Source of the DNA: DAHUXN01 sp963811805 | Lineage (GTDB): Bacteria; Acidobacteriota; Terriglobia; Acidiferrales; UBA7541 | Direction: 5' to 3' | Assembly: GCA_963811805.1 (NCBI GenBank) | Contig: CAWESU010000001.1 | Location: 806,001-870,000, forward strand | DNA: 64,000 nucleotides | Shown here: one piece after another, positions 18,691-28,003 of the stretch | Layout: each line of letters opens with the position of its first letter | Position numbering within the stretch: position 1 is the stretch's first letter | Notes under the pieces: model-generated | The model's database searches: none | Seen by the model: only the letters and a program-made list of their open reading frames with translations | What the model was told of the DNA's origin: nothing | Program-made: the position numbers and the translations under genes

Positions 18691-20433
18691 CTAACATCCG
18701 GCCGCTTCGTTGCTCCCACCTATGAATCCCTCCCGTTCCAGATACAGAAAGACATCCTGTGCCGACTCTTCAGGACTCATCTCATTCGTATCGATTACGA
18801 CTTCTGCGTCTGCAGGCGCCTCGTACGGGTCAGAAATGCCGGTGAATTGTTTCACTATGCCAGCGCGAGCTTTCGCATACAGGCCCTTGCGATCACGCCC
18901 TTCGCACGCCTCCAAAGAAGTTGAAAGATGCACCAGGATGAATCCCCCAAGTGGGTCAATCATTCCTCTGACTTCCTTCCGGAGGGCATCATAAGGCGCG
19001 ATGGGAGCACAAATGGCAATTCCACCGTTTTTCGTAATCTCGGAGGCGACATAGCCGATGCGCCGGATATTGATATCCCGATGCTCCCGCGAGAAACCAA
19101 GCTCGGACGAAAGGTGCTTGCGCACCAGGTCTCCATCAAGCAGGGTAACCGGTCGTCCCCCCATCTCCAGAAATTTGGTCATCAAGATTCTGGCGATTGT
19201 TGACTTGCCGGAGCCCGAGAGTCCCGTGAAAAATATCGTGAAGCCCTGGCGATGTCGCGGAGGATAAGAGCGCTGGAGTTCGCGAACGACCTCTGGAAAC
19301 GTAAACCACGAAGGGATCTCGCCGCCGGCGGCAAGCCTTCGCCGCAGTTCCGTTCCTGATATATTTAGCACACGCGCGCCGGCTTGAACCTCATCTTCAG
19401 GAACGTACCGGTCTTCGTCCTCGAGATAGACCATCATCTGGAAGGGCACCATCGTGACGCCGATCTCCGACTCATTCTTGCGCAGCAATTCTTGCGCATC
19501 GTACGGACCATAAAATGGCTTTCCGTTCTTGCCGTCATTGCCCGGCCCAGCATGGTCACGTCCGACAATAAAATGACTGCACCCATGATTCTTTCGAATG
19601 ATGGCATGCCAGAGCGCCTCGCGAGGACCGGCCATGCGCATGGCCAGCGGCAGCAAAGCTAGCCTTACCGTATCCTTCGGGTACTTGGGCAGAAGCTCCT
19701 GATAGCAACGAACGCGAACGTAATACTCAACGTCGCCCGGCTTGGTCATGCCCACCGAGGGATTGAGCAGCAGGTTTGCACCGACCTGTTTGGCCGCGCG
19801 CAGCGTTAACTCTTGATGTGCCCGGTGCATGGGATTTCGGGTTTGGAAAGCAACGATTTTCCGCCAGCCGAGCCGATTAAACTCTGCCCGCAACCCCGCA
19901 GGTGTGAGCCGCAAAGAGCGAAAATCGTAGTGATGCGGATTTTCAATTCCTTCTAACTTTCCGCCCACGTACCAGGGATGCGCCTTTTGAAGAATGTGAG
20001 CCACTCCAGGATGGTTTAGACTGACAGTCCCATAAACCGACTCTGCTTCATGTTTGAGGTCAGGTTGCCAAATTTCCTCGACGTGCAGGACGGCCAACAT
20101 CACTCCTTCCGGGTCGCGCAGGGCCACCAAGCTGCCCAGTTTTATCGAGCGCGCAAACTCCTCTGTGACGTCGAGGGTAATGGGAATCGGCCAAAGCTTC
20201 CCATCCGCTAGCCGCATGCTGTTACAAACACTTTCGTAATCGGCACGGCACATGAAACCGCGAAGTGGCGAGAACCCACCGTTCAGCAGAAGCTCTGCGT
20301 CGCACATCTGACGAGGAGTCAAATCCCAAGAAGGCCAGTCTCTGGACTTGCCTTGGATTTCGGCCAAGCGCTCTGAACCGGCCATCAGGTCCACAAGCTC
20401 TCCTCCGTGCGGGGCATTCAAGTGTTTTTCCAT
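18691..20433 (-). CDS. Bifunctional ATP sulfurylase / APS kinase (PAPS synthase)
   Basis: A 580-residue fusion. Residues 1-385 are ATP sulfurylase: a PUA-like N-terminal domain and a catalytic domain with QTRNPMHRAH (about 197-206) and GRDHAGPG (about 291). Residues 395-575 are APS kinase, with P-loop FTGLSGSGKST (about 402-412) and the RDINIRRIGY region. It converts sulfate and ATP through APS to PAPS. The Sat-then-kinase order matches known bacterial bifunctional enzymes. Start: the ATG at 20433 is chosen; a TTG at 20439 lies closer to the AAGGAG and is possible. As an intact enzyme inside the EPS operon it most simply supplies PAPS for the two sulfotransferases. Confidence 0.92.
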   Translation of the reverse strand: MEKHLNAPHGGELVDLMAGSERLAEIQGKSRDWPSWDLTPRQMCDAELLLNGGFSPLRGFMCRADYESVCNSMRLADGKLWPIPITLDVTEEFARSIKLGSLVALRDPEGVMLAVLHVEEIWQPDLKHEAESVYGTVSLNHPGVAHILQKAHPWYVGGKLEGIENPHHYDFRSLRLTPAGLRAEFNRLGWRKIVAFQTRNPMHRAHQELTLRAAKQVGANLLLNPSVGMTKPGDVEYYVRVRCYQELLPKYPKDTVRLALLPLAMRMAGPREALWHAIIRKNHGCSHFIVGRDHAGPGNDGKNGKPFYGPYDAQELLRKNESEIGVTMVPFQMMVYLEDEDRYVPEDEVQAGARVLNISGTELRRRLAAGGEIPSWFTFPEVVRELQRSYPPRHRQGFTIFFTGLSGSGKSTIARILMTKFLEMGGRPVTLLDGDLVRKHLSSELGFSREHRDINIRRIGYVASEITKNGGIAICAPIAPYDALRKEVRGMIDPLGGFILVHLSTSLEACEGRDRKGLYAKARAGIVKQFTGISDPYEAPADAEVVIDTNEMSPEESAQDVFLYLEREGFIGGSNEAAGC

Positions 20434-20479
20434 TTTCAAGTGCTCTCCTTAGTTATTAGAAACTCGTTCGCGCGGTGGG

Positions 20480-21751
20480 TTATTGATCCACTTGCGGAAA
20501 TCCCTCAATGGGCTTCGAAAGGCCCATATTCATGGCCTTTTTCTGTGCGTACTGTTCCACCACGCGATTGAATATCGCTTCGCAATCTCCGGCTACCCGC
20601 TCCCAACTGTAGTGCTGCTCGACCAGGTCGCGGGCGGCGGATCCCAACTCGTGGCGACGGGGTTCATTCTGCAGAAGCCCAGTGACCTGATTGGCGAAAT
20701 CATCCGGCTCGTCGGCGAGAAGAACGTTCTTTCCGTGGGTGACGGGCAGACCTTCGGCCCCGATGGTCGTTGACACGACCGCTTTTCCCATGGCCATCGC
20801 TTCGAAGATTTTCAGGCGTGTGCCGCTGCCAACCCTGAGCGGCACCACGTAGACCGAACCGCGTCCCATGTACGGCCGCACGTCTTCCACCCTGCCCGTC
20901 ACTCGGATGCCCGACTCCTTTTCTGCCACTCTTTGCAGGGCGGTGGATGGATTGCGCCCGACGACCCAAAGTACTGCACCGGGAATGGACCGGCGAATCT
21001 TGGGAAAAATCGTCTGGGCAAAAAAAGTGATCCCGTCCTCATTCGGCCGCCAGTCCATCGAACCTGTGAAGACAAGGTTGTTTGCTTCTTCCATGGCGGG
21101 CTGCGGCTGGAAATAACGAATATCCACGCCGGTCGGTATTGCCGTGCTCTTTGCAGCATCAGAAAATTTACAAAAATGCCGGCGATCTTCCTCGGAGACG
21201 GTGAGGACATGGTCCGCGGCCAGGATGTATTTGCGCTCCATGCGGGCTGCGCTCATATACTCTCTCCACCAAACCGCCTTCCAGATCGGATTACGCTCCA
21301 CTTCGAAATGGCGTCGGCAAATCGTCGCCTCCACATTGTGCGTGAACAAAACTTTGGGCACATCCACATTCCACGGAACCATTGGCGCGGCGAAGACGAA
21401 GTCGCAAACGATCAGGTCAATTCGTTCTGCGCGGGCCAAGCTGCGCAATTCGCGCGCCATTTCTGGACGGCAGAAACGCACGACCGAGCGAGGCCGTGTC
21501 GAAAGAAAATTCCTCACATATGCCGTACGCCCCGCCAAGGTGCCCCACTCTGGAGCCGCAACTGGCCAGCGAATGAGCCGTGCAAATTGGGATTCCAGCT
21601 CTCCGTGGGCGCCGTCCTCTTTTGCGGCGTAAGACAAAGCGAGGGTGACTTCGTGCCGGCGACACAATTCCCGGAGAATTTGATAACTTCGAATCTTGCC
21701 GCCGGAATCCAACGGCGCCAAGCCACCTGATTTGACCCACAAAATTTTCAA
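20480..21751 (-). CDS. Glycosyltransferase family 4
   Basis: A 423-residue GT-B glycosyltransferase. The N-terminal half (about 1-185) contains the acceptor-side Gly-rich stretch KSGGLAPLDSGGKIRS. The C-terminal half has FTGSMDWRPNEDGITFF (about residue 230), the VTGRVEDVRPYMG loop and the donor-binding PLRVGSGTRLKIFEAMAMGKA region with its conserved Glu. The start is a TTG with GGAGATC 9 nt upstream. It lies 12 nt after algD and 46 nt before the PAPS synthase gene, so it probably adds a sugar, possibly mannuronate or mannose, to the repeat unit. Confidence 0.87.
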   Translation of the reverse strand: MKILWVKSGGLAPLDSGGKIRSYQILRELCRRHEVTLALSYAAKEDGAHGELESQFARLIRWPVAAPEWGTLAGRTAYVRNFLSTRPRSVVRFCRPEMARELRSLARAERIDLIVCDFVFAAPMVPWNVDVPKVLFTHNVEATICRRHFEVERNPIWKAVWWREYMSAARMERKYILAADHVLTVSEEDRRHFCKFSDAAKSTAIPTGVDIRYFQPQPAMEEANNLVFTGSMDWRPNEDGITFFAQTIFPKIRRSIPGAVLWVVGRNPSTALQRVAEKESGIRVTGRVEDVRPYMGRGSVYVVPLRVGSGTRLKIFEAMAMGKAVVSTTIGAEGLPVTHGKNVLLADEPDDFANQVTGLLQNEPRRHELGSAARDLVEQHYSWERVAGDCEAIFNRVVEQYAQKKAMNMGLSKPIEGFPQVDQ

Positions 21752-21763
21752 ACGAGAGATCTC

Positions 21764-23098
21764 CTACCAGCAAATTCCTTCGTAGTGCCGCTTCCTCACG
21801 GGACGGCGTGACTTGTCCAGATTGACAAGGTCAATCACCACTTGATCTTCATTCAAGTAGGAAGCGAGACTCTTTGCATCGGCTTCGCGAGTTCCGATAA
21901 CCACCACTTCACTAGATGTTACGACGTTCTTCAAGTCCTGCACCAACAACGATCCTATGTGCGGAATGACTTCCTCGATATAACGGCGATTCGAACCGAC
22001 CAGTTTTCCCAAGGAAACATTCTGGTCCCAGATTTGAATCTCGCAACCCTCCCCGAGCAAGCGCTTTACTAACTGTATCAGCGGACTTTCCCGCAGATCG
22101 TCTGTGCCAGACTTAAAGCTCAATCCCAAAACGCCGACTTTCTTCTTTCCGCAACGTAGCACCGCTTCCGCTGCCCTTTCAATGTGCTCTTTGTTGCTCG
22201 GAAGAATGGCCTCCATCAGAGGCAGCTCAAGATCAATCTCCTTCGCGCGATAGGTGAACGCGCGAACATCCTTGGGCAAACAGGACCCTCCGAAGGCAAA
22301 GCCCGGAAGCAAGTATGCAGCGGACGTGTTCAGTCTCGCATCGGCAGTGAAGATCTGGAACACGGACTCCGTATCCACGCCGACTTTCTTGCAAAAGGTT
22401 CCTACTTCGTTGGCGAAAGTAACCTTCAACGCATGATAGGCGTTCGATACATACTTCGCCGCCTCGGCTGTCGGAATCGTAGTTTCAAAAATCTTGCCCG
22501 GAACCCACTGGTAAAGTTCCCGCAGCAACCTGCCATGTTCCGGGTTGGGGGCTCCCAATATCGTAACCGCGGGCTCAAAAAAATCCGACACCGCGCTCCC
22601 TTCCCTCATGAACTCGGGGTTGTAGCAGACGCCAAAATCAATTCCACACTTCTTCTTACTGGCGCTCTCAAGAGCAGGGATCAATACCGACTCTGTCGTT
22701 CCCGGAATGACGGTGCTTCGGAAAACGACCACATGGTACTTCTGCTTTCGCGCGATGCCCTCACCAATCTCGTGGCAAGCCCGCTTGAGATGGCTTACGT
22801 CAATGCGACCGTTCATTTCGCTCGGTGTGCCGACACACACGATCGATAGTTCGGATTCGCAGACCGCGCGAATGGCGTCTGTTGTTCCCAGCAAACGGCC
22901 GGCGTTGCGCGATTCCTCAACGAGCTCGTTAATCCCCTTTTCTAGGACTGGGCTGCGCCCTGAATCCAGCGTCTCGACCTTCGCCGAGTCGATGTCCACG
23001 CCAATGATCTTGTTTCCCTGATGAGCCAAGCAAGCGGCCGTAACCGACCCCACGTAACCTAGCCCGAAAACACTCAGCGACCGTGATGTCCCGCTCAA
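21764..23098 (-). CDS. algD: GDP-mannose 6-dehydrogenase (AlgD type)
   Basis: A 444-residue member of the UDP-glucose/GDP-mannose dehydrogenase family. N-terminal NAD fold FGLGYVGSV (about 11-19); ICVGTPSE; catalytic Cys in GFAFGGSCLPKDVRAF (Cys about 270), the AlgD form of the motif; and SFKSGTDDLRESP. It ends in EGICW, as does Pseudomonas AlgD. It would oxidise GDP-mannose to GDP-mannuronate, a precursor of uronic-acid polymers. The start is a TTG with GGAGG 9 nt upstream. First gene of the sulfation operon, with a sigma54-type promoter 53 nt away. Alternative: a UDP-hexose dehydrogenase, less likely given motif form and C-terminus. Confidence 0.9.
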   Translation of the reverse strand: MSGTSRSLSVFGLGYVGSVTAACLAHQGNKIIGVDIDSAKVETLDSGRSPVLEKGINELVEESRNAGRLLGTTDAIRAVCESELSIVCVGTPSEMNGRIDVSHLKRACHEIGEGIARKQKYHVVVFRSTVIPGTTESVLIPALESASKKKCGIDFGVCYNPEFMREGSAVSDFFEPAVTILGAPNPEHGRLLRELYQWVPGKIFETTIPTAEAAKYVSNAYHALKVTFANEVGTFCKKVGVDTESVFQIFTADARLNTSAAYLLPGFAFGGSCLPKDVRAFTYRAKEIDLELPLMEAILPSNKEHIERAAEAVLRCGKKKVGVLGLSFKSGTDDLRESPLIQLVKRLLGEGCEIQIWDQNVSLGKLVGSNRRYIEEVIPHIGSLLVQDLKNVVTSSEVVVIGTREADAKSLASYLNEDQVVIDLVNLDKSRRPVRKRHYEGICW

Positions 23099-23150
23099 CG
23101 ATTCAGACCTCCGCGTAGAATTCTGTATTTTAAGGCAGCATTGCGAAGAA

Positions 23151-23165
23151 GCAATCCCTCTGCCG
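23151..23165 (-). promoter_or_regulatory. Sigma54-type promoter of the algD-sulfation operon
   Basis: Minus-strand CGGCAGAGGGATTGCTT has GG (23164-23163) and GC (23152-23151) exactly 10 nt apart, with GGCA and TTGCT cores. Predicted start near 23139, 41 nt before the TTG start. Confidence 0.7.
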
Positions 23166-23416
23166 AAATGCCCCGGATCGAAAATTCTTTTGCTGTTGTA
23201 AGTCCATCATTGTACTTGCCTTACATAACAACGCTCGCCGAGGCGACTCCTTAGTAGCAGAAACCCCCCAAAATGTGCAAATGTTTTCCATTTTCTCAGG
23301 TATTTTTCCCGAACTCCGCTATCGCCCACAGTGCCAAATCATGATTAAACCCTTTAGTTTCTGATAGAACTAGAGACACGGCAGCATCGAAGCTGCGAGG
23401 CCGGCGGTTGCGGATT

Positions 23417-23432
23417 CGGCAACCCAAGTGCT
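23417..23432 (+). promoter_or_regulatory. Candidate sigma54-type promoter of the lyase operon
   Basis: CGGCAACCCAAGTGCT has GG (23418-23419) and GC (23430-23431) with 10-nt spacing, and good GGCA and GTGCT cores. Predicted start near 23443, about 100 nt before the ATG at 23543. It diverges from the algD promoter; the 250 nt between them hold no gene. Confidence 0.5.
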
Positions 23433-23542
23433 AACATTCCAGTGTAATTAATGCCTTGCGTTTGAGGTCGCAACCCTCATTGTCACGAGTTCAGCGGACA
23501 CGTTGTCGAAACACGGAATGCTTGGGAGCGTTGCCTAGGACG

Positions 23543-25942
23543 ATGAGCGAAAGCGGTCGAAATTTCCGAAAAAGGCTGAAGCAGGCAAGTTGGGCGGAAG
23601 TCAGCACGCGCGGTCGTCAGTCAACAGCGAAGTACTGGGATTACGCCGTTTATCGCTTGGGCATCGGCTTCAAAGAGCAGCGGCTACCAACTTCGTCGGC
23701 TCACCGTGGCCGCTTTTTCTTTTCGAGCGAGGAAGTCCCCACTATCTGTGCAAGGCTTCGCGAAAGACTTCCCGGGCGAGTGCAGGAAATTCAAGACTCC
23801 GCGGAGCGGATTTGCGCTCACCGCTTTGATCTTCTCGGTTATGAAGGTCTCGACTATGGGCCTCGGATTGACTGGCACGCGGATTTGGTTCATTCCAAAC
23901 GCGCCCCGCTGAAGCCCTGGTTCAGAGTTCGCTACTTGGATTTCAATGAGGTAGGCGACTCGAAGATCACGTGGGAATTGAATCGCCACCAGCATCTCGT
24001 CACTCTCGCCAAGGCCTATCTCCTTACAAAAGACACTCGCTACACGGAGGAGCTGTTCCGTCTCTGGTACGATTGGCGGCAACAGAATCCTTATCCGATC
24101 GGAATCAACTGGGCCAGCAGCCTGGAGGTTGCCTTTCGAAGTCTTTCGTGGATTTGGATTTATCATCTTCTGCAAGGCACACCAGTCCTGCCCCAAACCT
24201 TCCAGAGCGATTTGACTAGTGGCCTTGCATTGCACGGCCGCCACATTGAAAAGTACCTGTCGACCTATTTTTCACCCAATACTCACCTGTTGGGCGAGGG
24301 CGTAGCGCTCTTTTTTCTGGGGACACTTTTCCCCGCAATACCCAACGCCCACAGGTGGGGAACAAAGGGTTGGCAAGTCATCCAACAACAGGCAATTGCG
24401 CAAGTACAGGACGACGGTATGTACTTTGAGCAATCGCTGCACTACCACGTTTACGCCCTCGATTTTTTCCTGCATGCGCGAACACTTGCCACCGTAAACC
24501 AGATGCGCGTCGGCGCCGAGTTCGACGCGACGATCGTCAAGATGCTTGAGGCCCTTTGCACGCTCAGCCAAGCAGGCTGTCTTCCTCATTTCGGCGACGA
24601 CGATGGCGGGCGCGTCTTCGATCCGTCGCGAAATCGAGCCGAGCACCTTCTCGATCCTCTGTGCACCGGAGCTGCGATATTCATGCGAAGCGATTTCAAG
24701 GCTGCGGGTACGCTTTGTGAGGAAGCCCTCTGGCTCCTGGGTGACGAGGGAATCGATCGTTTTGATTCTTTGGCGGAGACAAGGCCCAAGGTGTCCTCCG
24801 CGCTTCCTGCAAGCGGAATCTACGTGCTAGCAGACCACAATGCGGGTCAGCAGTTAATCTTCGACGCAGGCCCGCTGGGCTTCGGCCGGGCCGGGCATGG
24901 TCATGCGGATGCCTTGAGCGTGAACCTTTCCATCGCGGGCCGTGAATTCTTGACTGATCCTGGGACTTTCTCCTACGTCTCCGCGGATATCGACCGAAAC
25001 CGGCTAAGAGGGACTGGCGCGCATAATACGGTGCGGATCGATGGTTTTGACCAAGCTGAACCCGACGGGCCCTTCGGCTGGCGAGAGCTCCCACGCGTGA
25101 ACTTAGAAACATACCGGAGTGGGGACGCATTTAGTCTGCTCGTCGCCGATCACTCGGGTTATCAAAGGCTGCCCGGCGGCGTTGTACACAAACGCGAGAT
25201 TTTCCATTTGAAATCTCGCTTTTGGTTCGTTCGAGACGTCATCCGTGGCTCCGGGGAACATGAACTGGAACAGTTTTGGCATTTCGCTCCGGGGCTCGAA
25301 GTCAAGACGGGTGCGGATGGGTCGTTCACGGTTCAGGATTCTTGTAAAGATCACTGCCTCGTGCTGCTGAGTGCGGAAAATCGAAATTCCCAAGGCAGCA
25401 TGGAAGAAGATTATTGGTCACCGAGCTACGGTAACGTCACGGCCTCTTCTACGCTTTGTCTTTCACGGAAGATCGCGTTGCCGTCAGAATTCGTGACCAT
25501 CCTGATCCCGTTGCCGCGATCTCGCACTGACAACGGCCGCTTGACACGCCTCAATCTCGGTAAGATGGATCCCAATTCTAGTTTTTACAGATACGATGCT
25601 CCCGGCGAGACGCATCACTTTTTTTTCAATGATTCCGGATTAGAGTGGCGGGCTGGCGTTTGGCAGAGCAACGCTCGATTCTTCTACTGTGCAACTTTGC
25701 CAACAGGAAGCCTTCTCCGCTGGATTGTTTCCCGAGGGAGCTTTCTCACCATGGGTGACGAGTCGCTATTCCATGAAGGCGAGATGGTGGAGTTGCGGGA
25801 ATGGGCAGACAACTCCGCCGCAAACGGCGAGACATTGACGCCCGACAATTCTCCGGCAGATTTGCATGGAGATGCCCGCGAACCAGATAAGGCCCTGCTG
25901 CGTACCGTAGGCGAAGAAGCAGATACCACGAGGCAACGGTAG
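23543..25942 (+). CDS. Heparinase II/III-like polysaccharide lyase
   Basis: A protein of about 799 residues. The N-terminal half is an alpha/alpha toroid-like domain (WxWxxHLLQ, YFSPNTHLLGEGVALFF about residues 250-275, and FEQSLHYHVYALDFFLHA). The C-terminal half is the heparinase II/III beta domain with GHGHADALSVNLSIAGREFLTDPGT (about 450; written here in part: GHGHADALS) and RGTGAHNTVRIDG. No signal peptide is evident. Such proteins recur in XrtA loci and in alginate or heparin degradation, cleaving uronic-acid polymers. The ATG at 23543 is preferred to a TTG at 23456. Divergence from algD fits a uronate-containing substrate. Confidence 0.82.
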   Translation: MSESGRNFRKRLKQASWAEVSTRGRQSTAKYWDYAVYRLGIGFKEQRLPTSSAHRGRFFFSSEEVPTICARLRERLPGRVQEIQDSAERICAHRFDLLGYEGLDYGPRIDWHADLVHSKRAPLKPWFRVRYLDFNEVGDSKITWELNRHQHLVTLAKAYLLTKDTRYTEELFRLWYDWRQQNPYPIGINWASSLEVAFRSLSWIWIYHLLQGTPVLPQTFQSDLTSGLALHGRHIEKYLSTYFSPNTHLLGEGVALFFLGTLFPAIPNAHRWGTKGWQVIQQQAIAQVQDDGMYFEQSLHYHVYALDFFLHARTLATVNQMRVGAEFDATIVKMLEALCTLSQAGCLPHFGDDDGGRVFDPSRNRAEHLLDPLCTGAAIFMRSDFKAAGTLCEEALWLLGDEGIDRFDSLAETRPKVSSALPASGIYVLADHNAGQQLIFDAGPLGFGRAGHGHADALSVNLSIAGREFLTDPGTFSYVSADIDRNRLRGTGAHNTVRIDGFDQAEPDGPFGWRELPRVNLETYRSGDAFSLLVADHSGYQRLPGGVVHKREIFHLKSRFWFVRDVIRGSGEHELEQFWHFAPGLEVKTGADGSFTVQDSCKDHCLVLLSAENRNSQGSMEEDYWSPSYGNVTASSTLCLSRKIALPSEFVTILIPLPRSRTDNGRLTRLNLGKMDPNSSFYRYDAPGETHHFFFNDSGLEWRAGVWQSNARFFYCATLPTGSLLRWIVSRGSFLTMGDESLFHEGEMVELREWADNSAANGETLTPDNSPADLHGDAREPDKALLRTVGEEADTTRQR

Positions 25943-25944
25943 TT

Positions 25945-27888
25945 ATGTGCGGAATCTGCGGGATCTACAACCTGAATTCTCGAGTCCCAATCGACCGCAC
26001 TGCCCTCGAGGCGATGAACGCTCGAATCGCCCATCGTGGCCCGGACGATGAGGGTTTCTACGTTTCCGGCAATCTAGGCATCGCGATGAGGCGCCTCAGT
26101 ATTGTGGACCTCCAAACCGGCCAGCAACCGGTGACAAACGAAGATGAAACCATTTGGCTGGTTTACAACGGTGAAATTTATAACCAGGCGGAATTGCGCG
26201 CCCAACTCATCACCCAAGGTCATCATTTTCGAAGCCGCAGCGATACCGAGACGATTGTTCATCTTTACGAACAATATGGGGCCGGCTGCGTAAACCATCT
26301 GCGCGGTATGTTCGCCTTTGCGCTCTGGGATTCGCGACGGCGACGCCTGTTTGTGGCGCGCGACCGTCTCGGCATCAAGCCGCTCTATTATCGGCTTACT
26401 CGCGATAGCTTTTTGTTTGCTTCAGAAATCAAGGCCATCCTGGCGCATCCATCCGTCCGTGCCGAATTTAACTTGCACGCTCTCCCGGAATACCTAGCGT
26501 TCGGCTATCTCGCCGGTCCGCAAACTCTATTTGAGGGAATTCGAAAACTATCTCCGGGCCACACCTTGGAGATAGACGCCACGGGAAACCTGAGCCTTCG
26601 AGAGTATTGGGATCTGCCACACAATGTGACGGTCGCAAGTCAATCCGAAAAGGAATGTGTACACACTTACCGGGAAATGCTGGAAGGCGCTGTCCAAAGC
26701 CATCTCATGAGCGACGTTCCTCTTGGAATGTTTCTGAGCGGAGGGCTTGATTCAAGCGCGATCGCGGCATTGATGACGAAGCTTCGGCGTGAGCCAATCG
26801 AGACCTTTTCAGTCGGATACGAAGAAGAAGCTTTCAGCGAACTGTCCTATGCTCGCGTCGTTTCCAAGCATATCGGATCCAACCATCATGAAGTTCGCGT
26901 GAACTTTCAACATTTCGTTGACGCTCTTCCCAAGCTGATCTGGCACGAGGATGAACCGCTGGTCTGGCCTTCGAGTGTGTCTCTGTACTTCGTCTCCCAA
27001 CTTGCACGTGAGCACGTAAAGGTGGTTCTGACCGGAGAAGGAAGCGACGAAACACTTGCCGGCTATACCCGCTACGCGTGGACTCTCTGGAACACCAAGC
27101 TGGACCGCGTCTATCGCCAACTGACCCCCGAGGCACAGCGTCATTTGGTTCGCACATTAATTGCCCATTCCTCGCTGGCCTCTTCTGGCCTGCGGCGAAA
27201 GCTGCAACATTCGTTCCTCGGCAGAGACGGGGCGTCGTGGGAGTCTTTTTACTTTGATAACTTTTACTCCGCCTTTTCAGCCTCTGCCCAGGAAGAGCTT
27301 TTGAGCGACAGTGCCGCGCGAGTGGGCGGGCCGATTTATGAAGATTCCCTGGCCTTCTGGAAGAAATCGTCCGGTGACATGCTTCCGCGGCTCCTTTACA
27401 CGGACATAAAGACCTATCTGGTCGAGCTGCTTATGAAGCAAGACAACATGAGCATGGCAGCTTCTCTCGAGAGCCGCGTTCCGTTTCTCGACCACCCCCT
27501 GGTGGAATACGCCGTGCGCATTCCGCCGAGGTTTAATATCCAGAGGCTATCCGGGAAATGGATTTTGAAATCGGCGGTAAAAGATTTACTCCCGGACGAA
27601 ATTGTATATCGGAAGAAAATGGGATTCCCCACGCCGTGGCGCGGCTGGCTGGAGGGAGCTCATTTGACGGATGTAGCGAAACTCTTGACGGAGCCCCGGA
27701 GCGTCAGCCGGAGACTCTTCAAGGCCCAAGCCGTAGAACGGTTGTTCACCGAGCATCGCGCGCGATTGCACGATCACGGCGACCGAATCTGGCGCCTGTT
27801 GAATCTGGAACTCTGGCTCCGAATATTCATCGACGGCGATTCGACCGCAAGCGTAAGCTGCTCGGAAGCTGCGGCAGCGCACCAGTGA
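25945..27888 (+). CDS. asnB: Asparagine-synthase-like amidotransferase (XrtA type), copy 1
   Basis: A 647-residue protein. Cys2 of MCGICGIYN is the class II glutaminase nucleophile; RGPDDEG and NGEIYN follow. The synthetase domain carries the PP-loop LSGGLDSS (about residue 266) and GEGSDE (about 365). It uses Gln and ATP to amidate a carboxylate. In XrtA/PEP-CTERM loci this family is a marker; the substrate may be a sugar uronate rather than aspartate, which would suit an AlgD-derived polymer (inference). It starts 2 nt after the lyase stop. Confidence 0.88.
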   Translation: MCGICGIYNLNSRVPIDRTALEAMNARIAHRGPDDEGFYVSGNLGIAMRRLSIVDLQTGQQPVTNEDETIWLVYNGEIYNQAELRAQLITQGHHFRSRSDTETIVHLYEQYGAGCVNHLRGMFAFALWDSRRRRLFVARDRLGIKPLYYRLTRDSFLFASEIKAILAHPSVRAEFNLHALPEYLAFGYLAGPQTLFEGIRKLSPGHTLEIDATGNLSLREYWDLPHNVTVASQSEKECVHTYREMLEGAVQSHLMSDVPLGMFLSGGLDSSAIAALMTKLRREPIETFSVGYEEEAFSELSYARVVSKHIGSNHHEVRVNFQHFVDALPKLIWHEDEPLVWPSSVSLYFVSQLAREHVKVVLTGEGSDETLAGYTRYAWTLWNTKLDRVYRQLTPEAQRHLVRTLIAHSSLASSGLRRKLQHSFLGRDGASWESFYFDNFYSAFSASAQEELLSDSAARVGGPIYEDSLAFWKKSSGDMLPRLLYTDIKTYLVELLMKQDNMSMAASLESRVPFLDHPLVEYAVRIPPRFNIQRLSGKWILKSAVKDLLPDEIVYRKKMGFPTPWRGWLEGAHLTDVAKLLTEPRSVSRRLFKAQAVERLFTEHRARLHDHGDRIWRLLNLELWLRIFIDGDSTASVSCSEAAAAHQ

Positions 27889-28003
27889 GAGATTTTCCAA
27901 CGCTCTCGCGGTGCGTAAGAATTACGTTTCGAAATGGCCAGGAGCTTTCTCGAGTGCAACGTTTGGCATTCCTACTCCAAATCACCGAGACTGTTAGACC
28001 ACA

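Noticed and set aside
23387..23404. GG-N10-GC at CGGCAGCATCGAAGCTGC before the lyase gene
   Set aside because: The -12 core is AAGC and the sequence is mainly a GCAGC/GCTGC dyad; the element at 23417-23432 fits better.
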